The notes under the pieces: model-generated | What the model was told of the DNA's origin: nothing | The model's input: the letters and a program-made list of their open reading frames with translations, nothing else | Databases searched by the model: none | Assembly: GCA_936924235.1 (NCBI GenBank) | Contig: CAKZHN010000493.1 | Span: forward strand, 1 to 15,234 | Source: an uncultured Rhodoplanes sp. | Lineage (GTDB): Bacteria; Pseudomonadota; Alphaproteobacteria; Rhizobiales; Xanthobacteraceae | DNA length: 15,234 bases | Reading direction: 5' to 3' | Translations under genes and position numbers: made by a program | Shown here: positions 1 to 6,654 of the stretch, in pieces | How the letters are laid out: each line of letters begins with the position of its first letter | How positions within the stretch are numbered: the first letter of the stretch is position 1

Positions 1-483
1 GGACTTCTTTCATCGGACCGGAGGGAATTACCGCTCACGTTATCCAGGCAGCATTTGCGCTGCCCTTCATCCGACGTTGTCCAAGCCACTGAAGGCAGCC
101 CCCTCATCGGGTGCGGCCGGTGACCTCGCTCCCTGGGACGTGGGTACGAACCACGCCTGCAGGCGCCACACCCTGCTCCGCCAACCAAGCGTCCCTAGAA
201 GACGCCCTCACGTGAGCAAGGCATGGCGTTCGTACACGCACGAGAACAGAAGAAAAGATTGTTGTGATTCGGGTGTGAATTCACTGGGGACACACGGACG
301 GAACTTGGCCACATCAACACTCCTTGATGCCGCATCGCACATCGCCTGTTGAACGGCATTGCCCCGCTTTCGGCCGCTGTCTGAACGACCATTCACGAGA
401 TTCCGCAAGATGTTAGGGAACGCCGCCCTGCTTGGCGCTTTCATCCTACGGGAGGCGAGCGTGGAAAAAGAAGAGGAGTGATC
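1..483. other. Intergenic region without a convincing gene
   Basis: No open frame here has convincing protein character; the longest (+ frame, to the stop at 350-352) is rich in Arg, His, Ser and Cys with erratic codon use. The + frame ending with TGA at 90-92 reads as 29 plausible residues entering from the left edge and could be the tail of an upstream gene, but this is too short to call. Small inverted repeats are present: GGCAGC/GCTGCC at 47-64, CGTGG/CCACG at 139-155 inside a longer-range GGGACG/CGTCCC pairing (135-140 with 190-195), the palindrome CTCACGTGAG at 207-216, and CATCAA/TTGATG at 312-329. These could belong to a leader or small RNA, but I recognise no RNA family. A 39-codon minus-strand ORF (195-314) has a good ribosome site and is treated as a finding only. 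Confidence 0.5.
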
Positions 484-792
484 ATGCGCCCGATGCTGAA
501 GAAAATCGGAATGGCCGCCCTGGCGGCTGCGACACTGGCAGGGGGCACTATTGCCACCACATCGCCAGCCGCGGCCTGGGGTCACGGCGGTTGGGGTCAT
601 CACGGCGGCGGCTGGGTCGGACCGGCTGTCGTCGGCGGCTTGGCGCTCGGCGCGTTCGCCGCTGCAACCGCGCCAGGGTATTACGGCTATGGCTATGGTC
701 CCGGCTACTACGGGCCCGGCTATGGCTGTCCGCGCCACGTCGTAGGCTACACGGCCTATGGACGTCCGATCGTCCGGCGCGTCTGTTACTAA
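484..792 (+). CDS. Small secreted Gly/Tyr-rich protein
   Basis: This 102-residue protein has a classical export signal: a basic start (MRPMLKK), a hydrophobic Ala/Leu core and a likely cleavage after the Ala run near residue 32, just before WGHGG. The mature part has a His/Gly-rich segment, a second hydrophobic stretch (VGPAVVGGLALGAFAAA), then repeated GYG/GYYG units. It ends in a compact tail with two Cys (GCPRHVVGY to RRVCY). Proteins of this type are common, uncharacterised envelope proteins in Hyphomicrobiales. The second hydrophobic stretch could hold it in the membrane. ATG 484 is preferred over the in-frame GTG at 478 because AGGAG at 473-477 lies six bases from 484 and overlaps the GTG. 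A strong hairpin follows the stop by eight bases, so it is probably a single-gene transcript. Function unknown. Confidence 0.8.
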   Translation: MRPMLKKIGMAALAAATLAGGTIATTSPAAAWGHGGWGHHGGGWVGPAVVGGLALGAFAAATAPGYYGYGYGPGYYGPGYGCPRHVVGYTAYGRPIVRRVCY

Positions 793-800
793 GCGATCTC

Positions 801-832
801 GAAACCGGCGCGTTTTGCAACGCGCCGGTTTC
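801..832 (+). terminator. Strong hairpin terminator after the small secreted protein gene
   Basis: GAAACCGGCGCG (801-812) is perfectly complementary to CGCGCCGGTTTC (821-832). The inner TT/AA extends the pairing to 14 base pairs around a TTGC tetraloop. It starts eight bases after the TAA stop. No T-tract follows, so it is either a non-canonical intrinsic terminator or a 3'-end stabilising stem. Confidence 0.7.
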
Positions 833-837
833 GCTTG

Positions 838-871
838 GCGCTCCCGATGAACTTGCGCTCCCGATGAACAT
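838..871 (+). repeat. Two-copy 17-base tandem repeat
   Basis: The unit GCGCTCCCGATGAACTT at 838-854 is repeated at 855-871 with one mismatch (16 of 17 identical). It lies immediately after the hairpin, in the noncoding stretch before the exonuclease gene. The rest of 872-1076 shows nothing I can name. It looks like a local duplication; no function is implied. Confidence 0.75.
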
Positions 872-1076
872 TGAAACTGCTCATCGCCGAGGTGATTGGC
901 GATGGTCGGCTGTTTGAGGAAGGGCGCTAAGAAGGTTACAAAGACAATCTGCGCAGCGATGGCGAGCGAATGTCTGACAAGCGCCCGTGCTCCGACCGTG
1001 AATCCGGACGCCCGCAAGCGGCGCGCCAAGGTGTGGCTGCGGTTGCTGGTGAGAGCCGCTCCGGCCGGCGGGGCTC

Positions 1077-1928
1077 GTGAAAATCGCAACCTTCAACGTC
1101 AATAACATCAACAAACGTCTGCCGAACCTGCTGGCATGGCTGAAAGCGAGCAGCCCCGACATCGCCTGCATCCAGGAGCTGAAATGCACGGATGCTGATT
1201 TTCCCTCGCAGGCGATCGCGAAGGCCGGCTACCGCGCGGTCTGGAAGGGACAGAAGACCTGGAACGGCGTTGCGCTGCTGTCGCGTGTGGGCGAGCCGAT
1301 GCTGACGCGGACCGCGCTGCCGGGCGACCCTTCGGACACGCAGTCGCGCTACATCGAAGCGGCGGTGCAGGGAATCCTGATCGGTTGTCTTTATCTGCCC
1401 AACGGCAATCCGCAGCCTGGCCCGAAATTCGACTACAAGCTGAAATGGTTCCGGCGCCTGCATCGCCACGCTGGAACGCTGCTGCGGCAGAAGATTCCCG
1501 CCGTGCTGGCCGGGGACTATAACGTCGCGCCGACCGAGATCGACATCTATCCGACCACGTCCTGGGATGACGATGCGCTGGTGCAGCCCGAAAGCCGGGC
1601 GGCGTACGCACGGCTGGTCAAACAGGGCTGGACGGATGCGCTTCGCGAGCTGCATCCCGGCGAGCGCGTGTACACGTTCTGGCACTACATGCGCCGGCGC
1701 TGGGAACGTGACGCCGGCCTGCGGCTCGATCATCTGCTGCTCAGCCCGGAGCTGGCCGGGAGGCTGCAGAGCGCGGGCGTGGATCGCGCGGTCCGCGGCA
1801 AACCCGATGCCAGCGATCATGCGCCGGCCTGGATCGAGCTGAAACCGGCCACCACAGCGAGACGGAAGAACGCGCCGGCTGATCGCGCATCCTCGATGGT
1901 TGGAACACGACGCGCCCGTTCCGGTTGA
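1077..1928 (+). CDS. xthA: Exodeoxyribonuclease III (AP endonuclease, EEP family)
   Basis: Exonuclease III removes nucleotides from 3' ends of duplex DNA and cuts at abasic sites in base-excision repair, in the cytoplasm with Mg2+. All hallmarks of the endonuclease/exonuclease/phosphatase fold are visible in order: the start strand KIATFNVNN, the metal-binding Glu34 in IQELKC, the GDYNVAPTE block (Asp147, Asn149), Asp218 in LRLDHLLL, and the catalytic pair Asp247-His248 in ASDHAPAW. The start is GTG 1077, because the frame is closed by TGA at 1050-1052 and family proteins begin with this MKI strand. At 283 residues it is slightly longer than usual. About 28 residues after the last conserved strand (from KPATTARRKN) are basic, low-complexity and unlike the family core. 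The next gene follows after 27 bases. Confidence 0.95.
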   Translation: MKIATFNVNNINKRLPNLLAWLKASSPDIACIQELKCTDADFPSQAIAKAGYRAVWKGQKTWNGVALLSRVGEPMLTRTALPGDPSDTQSRYIEAAVQGILIGCLYLPNGNPQPGPKFDYKLKWFRRLHRHAGTLLRQKIPAVLAGDYNVAPTEIDIYPTTSWDDDALVQPESRAAYARLVKQGWTDALRELHPGERVYTFWHYMRRRWERDAGLRLDHLLLSPELAGRLQSAGVDRAVRGKPDASDHAPAWIELKPATTARRKNAPADRASSMVGTRRARSG

Positions 1929-1955
1929 CCTCGCGAAGCAACCGACAGGTGTCCG

Positions 1956-2351
1956 ATGAAATCCTTCGCTCTCGCCACAGCAATCGTCATCGCGCTTTCC
2001 GGCGCAGTCCTGGCTCAAGGTGGAGGCGGCGGAGGTGGAGGTGGCGGCGCGGGCGGCGGCGGTTCTGGCGGCGGCAGCGCCGGCGCGAGCGGTTCTTCCG
2101 GCGCAGGCGGAACCGGGCAAACCGGAGCAGGCGCGGGCGGCACGGCTCAGACCTCCGGCAGCGGCGTTCAATCGAACGGCCAGTTCAACAGCAGCACCAC
2201 GAATCCCAATAACAACTCGAATGGGGCACCGGGCTCCAGCGCGGTCCAGACGCAGCGCGGGGTTGGGACGGCGCCGAACGGACTGCCGATCGGGTCGCCG
2301 GGGTCCGGCCCGGGCTCGCCCGAACAGCCGATCGACTCGGGCTCGCGGTAA
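1956..2351 (+). CDS. Small secreted poly-Gly/Ser protein
   Basis: This 131-residue protein begins with a clear signal peptide (MKSFALATAIVIALSGAVLA, cleavage probably after Ala20, before QGG). An almost unbroken Gly run comes next, then Gly/Ser/Ala-rich, Gln/Thr/Asn-rich and finally Pro/Gly-rich segments. No Cys, no catalytic motif and no predicted fold are visible, so the mature protein is likely disordered and exported. The Gly codons mix GGT, GGA and GGC, which suggests selection for Gly content rather than simple nucleotide repeat growth. ATG 1956 fits the signal peptide; the ribosome site is weak (CAGGTG at 1946-1951). The gene converges with the next operon, 18 bases away. Function unknown; similar short Gly-rich exported proteins are frequent in Bradyrhizobium relatives. 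Confidence 0.75.
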   Translation: MKSFALATAIVIALSGAVLAQGGGGGGGGGGAGGGGSGGGSAGASGSSGAGGTGQTGAGAGGTAQTSGSGVQSNGQFNSSTTNPNNNSNGAPGSSAVQTQRGVGTAPNGLPIGSPGSGPGSPEQPIDSGSR

Positions 2352-2383
2352 GGGCGAGGCCCGCCCCTCTCACAGCGTGTGAG
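2352..2383. terminator. Possible shared hairpins between convergent genes
   Basis: Two short perfect stems lie between and across the converging stop codons: GGGCG/CGCCC at 2352-2366 and CTCACA/TGTGAG at 2369-2383. The second covers the stop of the SIS-domain gene. Neither has a T-tract, so the terminator assignment is tentative. Confidence 0.3.
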
Positions 2384-3392
2384 TGACCTTGCTGAGCGAC
2401 GGCGGATTGTCCGGGTCGAAGCCCCGTTCGCGCGCCGCCCGCTCGATCGCGAGATAGGCCGGCACCAGCATCGCAATCGGATCGCAAGCTGGATGACCGT
2501 CGCCGATCCAGGGCAGGGTTTGCTCCGGACCTCCTGCCGCAAAGACACGTATGCCCGCGGCGTTCAGATCTTGGATCACACTGTCACCTGCCGCAGCAGC
2601 CTGGTCGTTCTGCCGCAGCACCAGCACCGGCGTTGCCGGCGTGATCGCGGCCCATGGCCCGTGCCGCACCTCGGCCGCGCTGTAGCCCAGCGCCGGCACC
2701 CGCAGCGTCTCGGCCACTTTCAGCGCGAGCTCGCGAACCGGACCGAGCGCGTAGCCCCGCCCCACGATAAAGGCCGCGGCCGCGTCGCCCACGGCATGAG
2801 ACCAGGCCGACCAGTCGCAGGCGAGCGCCCGCGACAGCCGGTCAGGAAGTTGCTCGAGACCTGCTGCCAGCTCGGCATCGCGCGCCAGCGCCGCCACCAG
2901 GCGCGCGCCGGCGATCATCGACGTCACGACGGTCTTGGTGGCGGCCACGGCGTGCTCGCGCCCGGCGCCGATCGGCAGGATCAGTTCGGCCGCGGCCGCG
3001 GCCGGCGACTGCTCGTCGTTGACGATCGCGAGCGTCAGCGCACCGACGTCGCGCGCCACTTGCGTGGCCGCAACGAGATCGGGGCTGCGGCCGGACTGCG
3101 AGATCACGACGAACAGCACGCCGCGCATGTCCGGCGGACGCTCGTAGGCGGTCACCACCGAAGGCGCCGAGGCCGAGGCGAGCATGCCGAGCCGCGCCTC
3201 GAACAGGTAGCGCAGATAGACCCCGGCATGGCCCGAGCTGCCGCGGCCGCAGAACACCACGACGCGCGGCTTGATCGCGTCGATCCGCTCGACGATGGCG
3301 GCGAACAGGTCGTCGCGCGCAAGCAGGCGCTCGGCCACCGCCGGGATCTCGGCGGTCTCGCGTGCCATCGCGGTCTGCTGCGTCTCAGACAT
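2370..3392 (-). CDS. nagB-II: SIS-domain glucosamine-6-phosphate deaminase, NagB-II type
   Basis: Two SIS domains without the glutaminase domain of GlmS: the pattern of NagB-II deaminases, which convert GlcN-6-P to fructose-6-P and ammonia. Visible signs are the N-terminal E-I-P segment, the first sugar-phosphate loop GRGSSGHAG (residues 49-57), ISQSGRSPD, the second domain GRGYALGPVRELALK, the GlmS-like EVRHGP motif, and a C-terminal LSKVTHTL tail. The start is placed at ATG 3392 (340 residues). This ATG overlaps the murQ stop by eight bases, a translational-coupling arrangement; an upstream in-frame ATG at 3431 would add only an Arg-rich stretch inside murQ. It is the last gene of the murA-kinase-murQ operon and fits the final step after NagA. 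A related sugar-phosphate isomerase role is a minor alternative. Confidence 0.85.
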   Translation of the reverse strand: MSETQQTAMARETAEIPAVAERLLARDDLFAAIVERIDAIKPRVVVFCGRGSSGHAGVYLRYLFEARLGMLASASAPSVVTAYERPPDMRGVLFVVISQSGRSPDLVAATQVARDVGALTLAIVNDEQSPAAAAAELILPIGAGREHAVAATKTVVTSMIAGARLVAALARDAELAAGLEQLPDRLSRALACDWSAWSHAVGDAAAAFIVGRGYALGPVRELALKVAETLRVPALGYSAAEVRHGPWAAITPATPVLVLRQNDQAAAAGDSVIQDLNAAGIRVFAAGGPEQTLPWIGDGHPACDPIAMLVPAYLAIERAARERGFDPDNPPSLSKVTHTL

Positions 3393-4299
3393 TCTTGCGC
3401 GTGCTCTTGCCCGCATTGTTGCCCGTTGCATTGATGGCGGCCCGGAGATTGCCGGAGTGCTCCTGCAACAACTGCTCGGCTTCGCTGCGGTTCAATCCGA
3501 GCCCGATCAGGATGGCGGTCTTCAGGTCGCCGTCGGCCTGCTCGACATGGCGCGCGGCCTCCGCCTCGGTGCCGCCGACGATCTCGCGGACGATCACCTG
3601 CGCGCGCTTGCGGAGCTTGGCGTTACGGGCGCGCATGTCGACCATCAGCCCGCGATAGACCCGGCCGAGCTTCACCATCAGCGCGGTCGAGATCAGGTTC
3701 AGCACGATCTTCTGCGCGGTGCCGGCATTCATGCGCGTGGAGCCGGCGACCACCTCGCTGCCGGTGTCGACCAGCACGCGATGCCGCGCCGCTTCAAAGA
3801 GTGGCGCACTGGGATTGTTGGCGACCGCGATCGTCACCGCGCCGGCCGCGGTGGCGGCGCGGAGCGCGCCGATCGTGAACGGCGTGGTGCCGCTCGCAGC
3901 GATGCCGATGACGACGTCGTCGCAGCCGATCTTCGCGTCAGCCATCGCCTGCGCGCCAGCGCTCGCGTTGTCCTCGGCGCCCTCGACGCTCCGGACCAGT
4001 GCCTCCATGCCGCCCGCCATGGCGAACACCAGCCGCTCGGCCGGCCAGTCATAGGTCGGCGTCAACTCGGTGCCGTCCTGCACGCCGATCCGACCCGAGG
4101 TGCCGGCGCCCACATAAACGATCCGTCCGCCGCGCTGCAGCGCCGGCACGGCGTCGTCGACCGCGGCGCCGATGGCGGGAAGCGCGCCGCGCACCGCGGC
4201 GGCCGCCGCGAGCTGGCCCTCGTGCATCGCCGCCAGCATCTCGGCTGTCGACCAGGCGTCGAGCTCGACATAGCGCGGATCGATGTGCTCGGTCGGCAT
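3385..4299 (-). CDS. murQ: N-acetylmuramic acid 6-phosphate etherase
   Basis: MurQ cleaves the D-lactyl ether of MurNAc-6-P, giving GlcNAc-6-P and D-lactate, the defining step of MurNAc recycling in the cytoplasm. The 304-residue length is normal. The SIS phosphosugar loop VYVGAGTSGRIGV (61-73) is followed by the DGTELTPT segment with Glu78, which matches the catalytic Glu region of the family. EGAEDN follows at 106-111, then the second loop GIAASGTTPFTIGAL, and the diagnostic GSTRMNAGTAQKIVLN stretch. The C-terminus holds a small helical domain (GLGLNRSEAEQLLQEHSG) typical of the family. ATG 4299 lies three bases after the stop of the upstream kinase gene (TAG-CCG-ATG), and its own stop overlaps the next start, so expression is tied to both neighbours. 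Identification is firm. Confidence 0.96.
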   Translation of the reverse strand: MPTEHIDPRYVELDAWSTAEMLAAMHEGQLAAAAAVRGALPAIGAAVDDAVPALQRGGRIVYVGAGTSGRIGVQDGTELTPTYDWPAERLVFAMAGGMEALVRSVEGAEDNASAGAQAMADAKIGCDDVVIGIAASGTTPFTIGALRAATAAGAVTIAVANNPSAPLFEAARHRVLVDTGSEVVAGSTRMNAGTAQKIVLNLISTALMVKLGRVYRGLMVDMRARNAKLRKRAQVIVREIVGGTEAEAARHVEQADGDLKTAILIGLGLNRSEAEQLLQEHSGNLRAAINATGNNAGKSTRKNV

Positions 4300-4302
4300 C
4301 GG

Positions 4303-5193
4303 CTATCTCTTCACGCAATTTCGCCGGGCCAGCAGCAGCGCGCCGTCGATCGCGTCGCCCTCGACCGGCACCAGCCGCCGCTGCACGTCGGGCGACAGCC
4401 ACGGCTGCATCGACGACGCGAGGCCGCCAAGCAAGGCGATGCGCGTGGCGCCGCATTCGAACAGCCGCCGCACCAGCTCGTCGATCTGCTCGCCGGCGTC
4501 GCGGACGACCCGCCGCGCCACCGGATCGCCCGTATCGGCATGCCGCATCACCAGCGGCGCGAAGGTCGCGTAGTCGGTGGCGGTGGCGCGGTCCATCCAG
4601 GCGACCGCGTCGAACGGATCGTCGTGGAAGCGGGCCATCACGTCGCGCGTGAGGCTGCTGCCGAGCGCGCGCTCGTCGTAGGCGCGCAGCGCCAGGCGAA
4701 TGGCATGCAGGCCGAGATCGGCGCCGCTGCCTTCGTCCGAGATCGGGAAACCGTAGCCCCCCACCCTCACCTCGCGCTCGCCGATCACCGCGTAGCCGAC
4801 GCTGCCGGTGCCGACGATGACGATGCCGCCGTCGCGCGCCGCATGCGCGCCGATGCAGGCGATGGTCGCGTCATTGACGTAGACCACCGAACGGAACGGA
4901 TGCGCGCGCTGCATCAGCTCTTCCAGCGCACCCTTGCGCCCGACGCCGGCGAGCCCGACCGCGGCATGGGCGGACTTCAGCGCCTGGAACTCGATGCCGG
5001 CTTCCTCGGCGGCGGCCCGGCACGCCTTTTCGACCTCGCCGAGCGCGCGGTCGATGCCGAGCCGCAGCGCGGCGGGGCCGGCGATGCCGGTGCCGAGCAG
5101 ACGCTGGTCGGCGTCCTCGATGCGCGCGCGGCAGCCGGTGCCGCCACCGTCGACGCCGACGAACAGCGGGCCGGATGGTGCGGCGTCCGTCAT
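4303..5193 (-). CDS. BadF/BadG-type amino-sugar kinase (MurNAc and/or GlcNAc kinase)
   Basis: ASKHA-fold kinase of the BadF/BadG/BcrA/BcrD ATPase family, the same family as mammalian NAGK and clostridial MurK. Motifs from the chosen start: the phosphate-1 loop GVDGGGTGCRARI (13-25), GLAGVGR, the catalytic-type Asp108 in VVYVNDAT, the phosphate-2/adenosine region IVGTGSVGYAV, GFPISDEGSGADLG, and a late IALLGGLASS adenosine loop. Context decides the substrate: it sits between murA and murQ, so its product is most likely MurNAc-6-P, possibly also GlcNAc-6-P. ATG 5193 (296 residues) overlaps the murA stop as ATGA, a coupling junction; an earlier in-frame start would add an Arg-rich stretch inside murA. 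Other sugar specificities in this family cannot be excluded from sequence. Confidence 0.85.
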   Translation of the reverse strand: MTDAAPSGPLFVGVDGGGTGCRARIEDADQRLLGTGIAGPAALRLGIDRALGEVEKACRAAAEEAGIEFQALKSAHAAVGLAGVGRKGALEELMQRAHPFRSVVYVNDATIACIGAHAARDGGIVIVGTGSVGYAVIGEREVRVGGYGFPISDEGSGADLGLHAIRLALRAYDERALGSSLTRDVMARFHDDPFDAVAWMDRATATDYATFAPLVMRHADTGDPVARRVVRDAGEQIDELVRRLFECGATRIALLGGLASSMQPWLSPDVQRRLVPVEGDAIDGALLLARRNCVKR

Positions 5194-6452
5194 TCCGCGA
5201 CCCGCTGGATGTTGGCGCCGCACTGCACGAGCTTCCTATCGAGCCGCTCGTAGCCGCGATCGAGATGATAGATGCGGTGCACCGTGGTCTCGCCTTCGGC
5301 GGCGAGCGCTGCGAGCACCAGGCATACGGAGGCACGGAGATCAGTCGCCATCACCTCGGCGCCGTGCAGGTGATCGACGCCACGCACCAGCGCGGTCGAG
5401 CCCTGCAGCGAGATGTTGGCGCCGAGCCGGCCGAGCTCGGGCACATGCATGAAACGGCTTTCGAACACGGTTTCGCGGATCACCGACGCGCCGGGCGCGA
5501 TGGTCATCAGGGCCATGAACTGCGCCTGCAAGTCGGTGGGGAAGCCGGGATACGGCTCGGTCGAGATGTCGATGGCCTGCAACGGCCCGGTGCGCACCAC
5601 CATCAAGCCGCGGTCGGTCGGCCAGATCTGCACGCCGGCGCTTTCCAGCGCCGCGCCCACGCTGCCGAGATGCTCGAGATGCGCGCCGAGAATCTCGAGG
5701 TGGCCGCCGGTGATCGCCGCCGCGATCGCGTAAGTGCCGGCCTCGATGCGGTCGGTGATCAGGTCGTGGCGGGCGTGACGCAGCGCCTGCACGCCCTGCA
5801 CCAGGATGCGGTGCGTGCCGGCGCCTTCGATGCGCGCGCCCATCGCCACCAGACAGGCCGCGAGGTCGGCGACCTCGGGATCGCGGGCGGCGTTGAGGAT
5901 CTCGCTTTCGCCGTGCGCCAGGACCGTCGCCATCAGCGCCGTCTCGGTCGCGCCAACGGATGGCGACGACAGCACGATGCGGCCGCCGCGCAAGCCGTCG
6001 CCCTCGACACGGGCGTGGATGTAGCCAGCCTCCCTGTCGACCTTGGCGCCGAGCGCCTCCAGCGCCTTCAGATGCAGATCGATCGGCCGCGCGCCGATCG
6101 CGCAGCCGCCGGGCTGCGACACCCGCGCGGAGCCGAACCGGGCGAGCAACGGCGCCAGCACCAGGATGCTGGCGCGCATCTTGCGCACGATGTCGTAGGG
6201 CGCCTCCCCGTTGCGGGCGCCGCCGGCGTCGAGCACCAGCCGGTGGCCGGGAGCGCGGCCGGCCGTCACGCCAAGCTCCTCCATCAGCTTCAGCATGGTG
6301 TCGATGTCGGAAACGTCGGGCACGTTGCCCAGCTCCAGCCGCTCGGCGCTGAGCAGGGCCGCGGCAATCTGCGGCAGCGCCGCATTCTTGGCGCCCCAGA
6401 TCTGGACCGAGCCCTCGATGCGGCTGCCGCCTCGGACGATCATCCGGTCCAT
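5190..6452 (-). CDS. murA: UDP-N-acetylglucosamine 1-carboxyvinyltransferase
   Basis: MurA transfers enolpyruvate from PEP to UDP-GlcNAc, the first committed step of peptidoglycan synthesis. The 420-residue length is standard and all key residues are seen: Lys22-Asn23 in GAKNAALP, the flexible-loop Cys117 in QPGGCAIGARPIDLH (the residue alkylated by fosfomycin), the catalytic Asp in PGFPTDLQAQ, FESRFMHVPEL, and the C-terminal HLDRGYERLD. ATG 6452 has a good ribosome site, GGAG (complement of 6458-6461), five bases away. Its stop overlaps the kinase start (ATGA). Being first in an operon whose other members degrade amino sugars is unexpected, since many Hyphomicrobiales carry murA near hisD, as I recall. 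This could be the only copy or a second copy; the window cannot show which. An imperfect palindrome lies 49 bases upstream. Confidence 0.96.
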   Translation of the reverse strand: MDRMIVRGGSRIEGSVQIWGAKNAALPQIAAALLSAERLELGNVPDVSDIDTMLKLMEELGVTAGRAPGHRLVLDAGGARNGEAPYDIVRKMRASILVLAPLLARFGSARVSQPGGCAIGARPIDLHLKALEALGAKVDREAGYIHARVEGDGLRGGRIVLSSPSVGATETALMATVLAHGESEILNAARDPEVADLAACLVAMGARIEGAGTHRILVQGVQALRHARHDLITDRIEAGTYAIAAAITGGHLEILGAHLEHLGSVGAALESAGVQIWPTDRGLMVVRTGPLQAIDISTEPYPGFPTDLQAQFMALMTIAPGASVIRETVFESRFMHVPELGRLGANISLQGSTALVRGVDHLHGAEVMATDLRASVCLVLAALAAEGETTVHRIYHLDRGYERLDRKLVQCGANIQRVAE

Positions 6453-6500
6453 GTTTTCTCCGACTCCGGCCGCGGGCGCGCGATTTGGAAAGACGTATGA

Positions 6501-6519
6501 TTCGGAAAATGTTCCCGAA
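6501..6519. promoter_or_regulatory. Candidate operator palindrome
   Basis: TTCGGAAAATGTTCCCGAA is an imperfect inverted repeat with form TTCGGnAAnnnTTnCCGAA: 14 of 19 positions are symmetrical. It overlaps the proposed -10 box of the murA promoter, as expected for a repressor site. It does not resemble any NagR, NagC or MurR site I know, and no regulator gene lies in the window. Confidence 0.4.
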
Positions 6520-6535
6520 CTCTTCGGCGCATCAA
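6506..6535 (-). promoter_or_regulatory. Possible sigma-70 promoter for the murA operon
   Basis: On the minus strand TTGATG (complement of 6530-6535) and CATTTT (complement of 6506-6511) are 18 bases apart. The -35 box is good and the -10 box weak. It would start transcription about 45 bases before the murA ATG. Confidence 0.3.
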
Positions 6536-6654
6536 AAAGAATCGCACCGCATTTTATCGGAAATGACCGTGATGGCGGGCGATCATTCCGCTGGGACTTT
6601 GGTGCCCCTTAACTTAAATTGGATTTCCTGCACCGCCAGTGCGGCTGGCCACGA

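Larger units (their letters stand above)
6453..6654. promoter_or_regulatory. Divergent control region between murA and nagA
   Basis: This 202-base segment separates the murA operon from nagA and is more AT-rich than its surroundings between about 6490 and 6625. It carries a palindrome (6501-6519), a related element TCGGAAATG at 6557-6565 flanked by CGG/CCG, and an AT-rich TTAAAT at 6614-6619 suitable as a nagA -10 box with no good -35. Shared control of both transcription units is inferred. Confidence 0.5.

Noticed and set aside
3..92. Plus-strand reading frame entering from the left edge (29 residues to TGA)
   Set aside because: The residues look plausible as the end of a protein, but it is too short to identify or to separate from chance.
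208..1089. 293-codon minus-strand open frame on the left
   Set aside because: It runs antisense through the small secreted protein gene and the strong hairpin, and its peptide has no fold-like pattern.
896..1105. 69-codon plus-strand open frame before the exonuclease gene
   Set aside because: No ribosome site or recognisable content, and it overlaps the true exonuclease start in another frame.
3393..3431. Upstream in-frame start for the NagB-II gene (ATG 3431)
   Set aside because: It would add an Arg-rich stretch wholly inside murQ; the start overlapping the murQ stop fits coupling and the family N-terminus.
3271..5253. 660-codon plus-strand open frame opposite nagB-II, murQ and the kinase
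   Set aside because: Antisense shadow; no motifs, while the minus-strand genes are firmly recognised.
5175..6500. 441-codon plus-strand open frame opposite murA
   Set aside because: Mirror frame of murA, rich in His, Arg, Asp and Gln with no domain signature.
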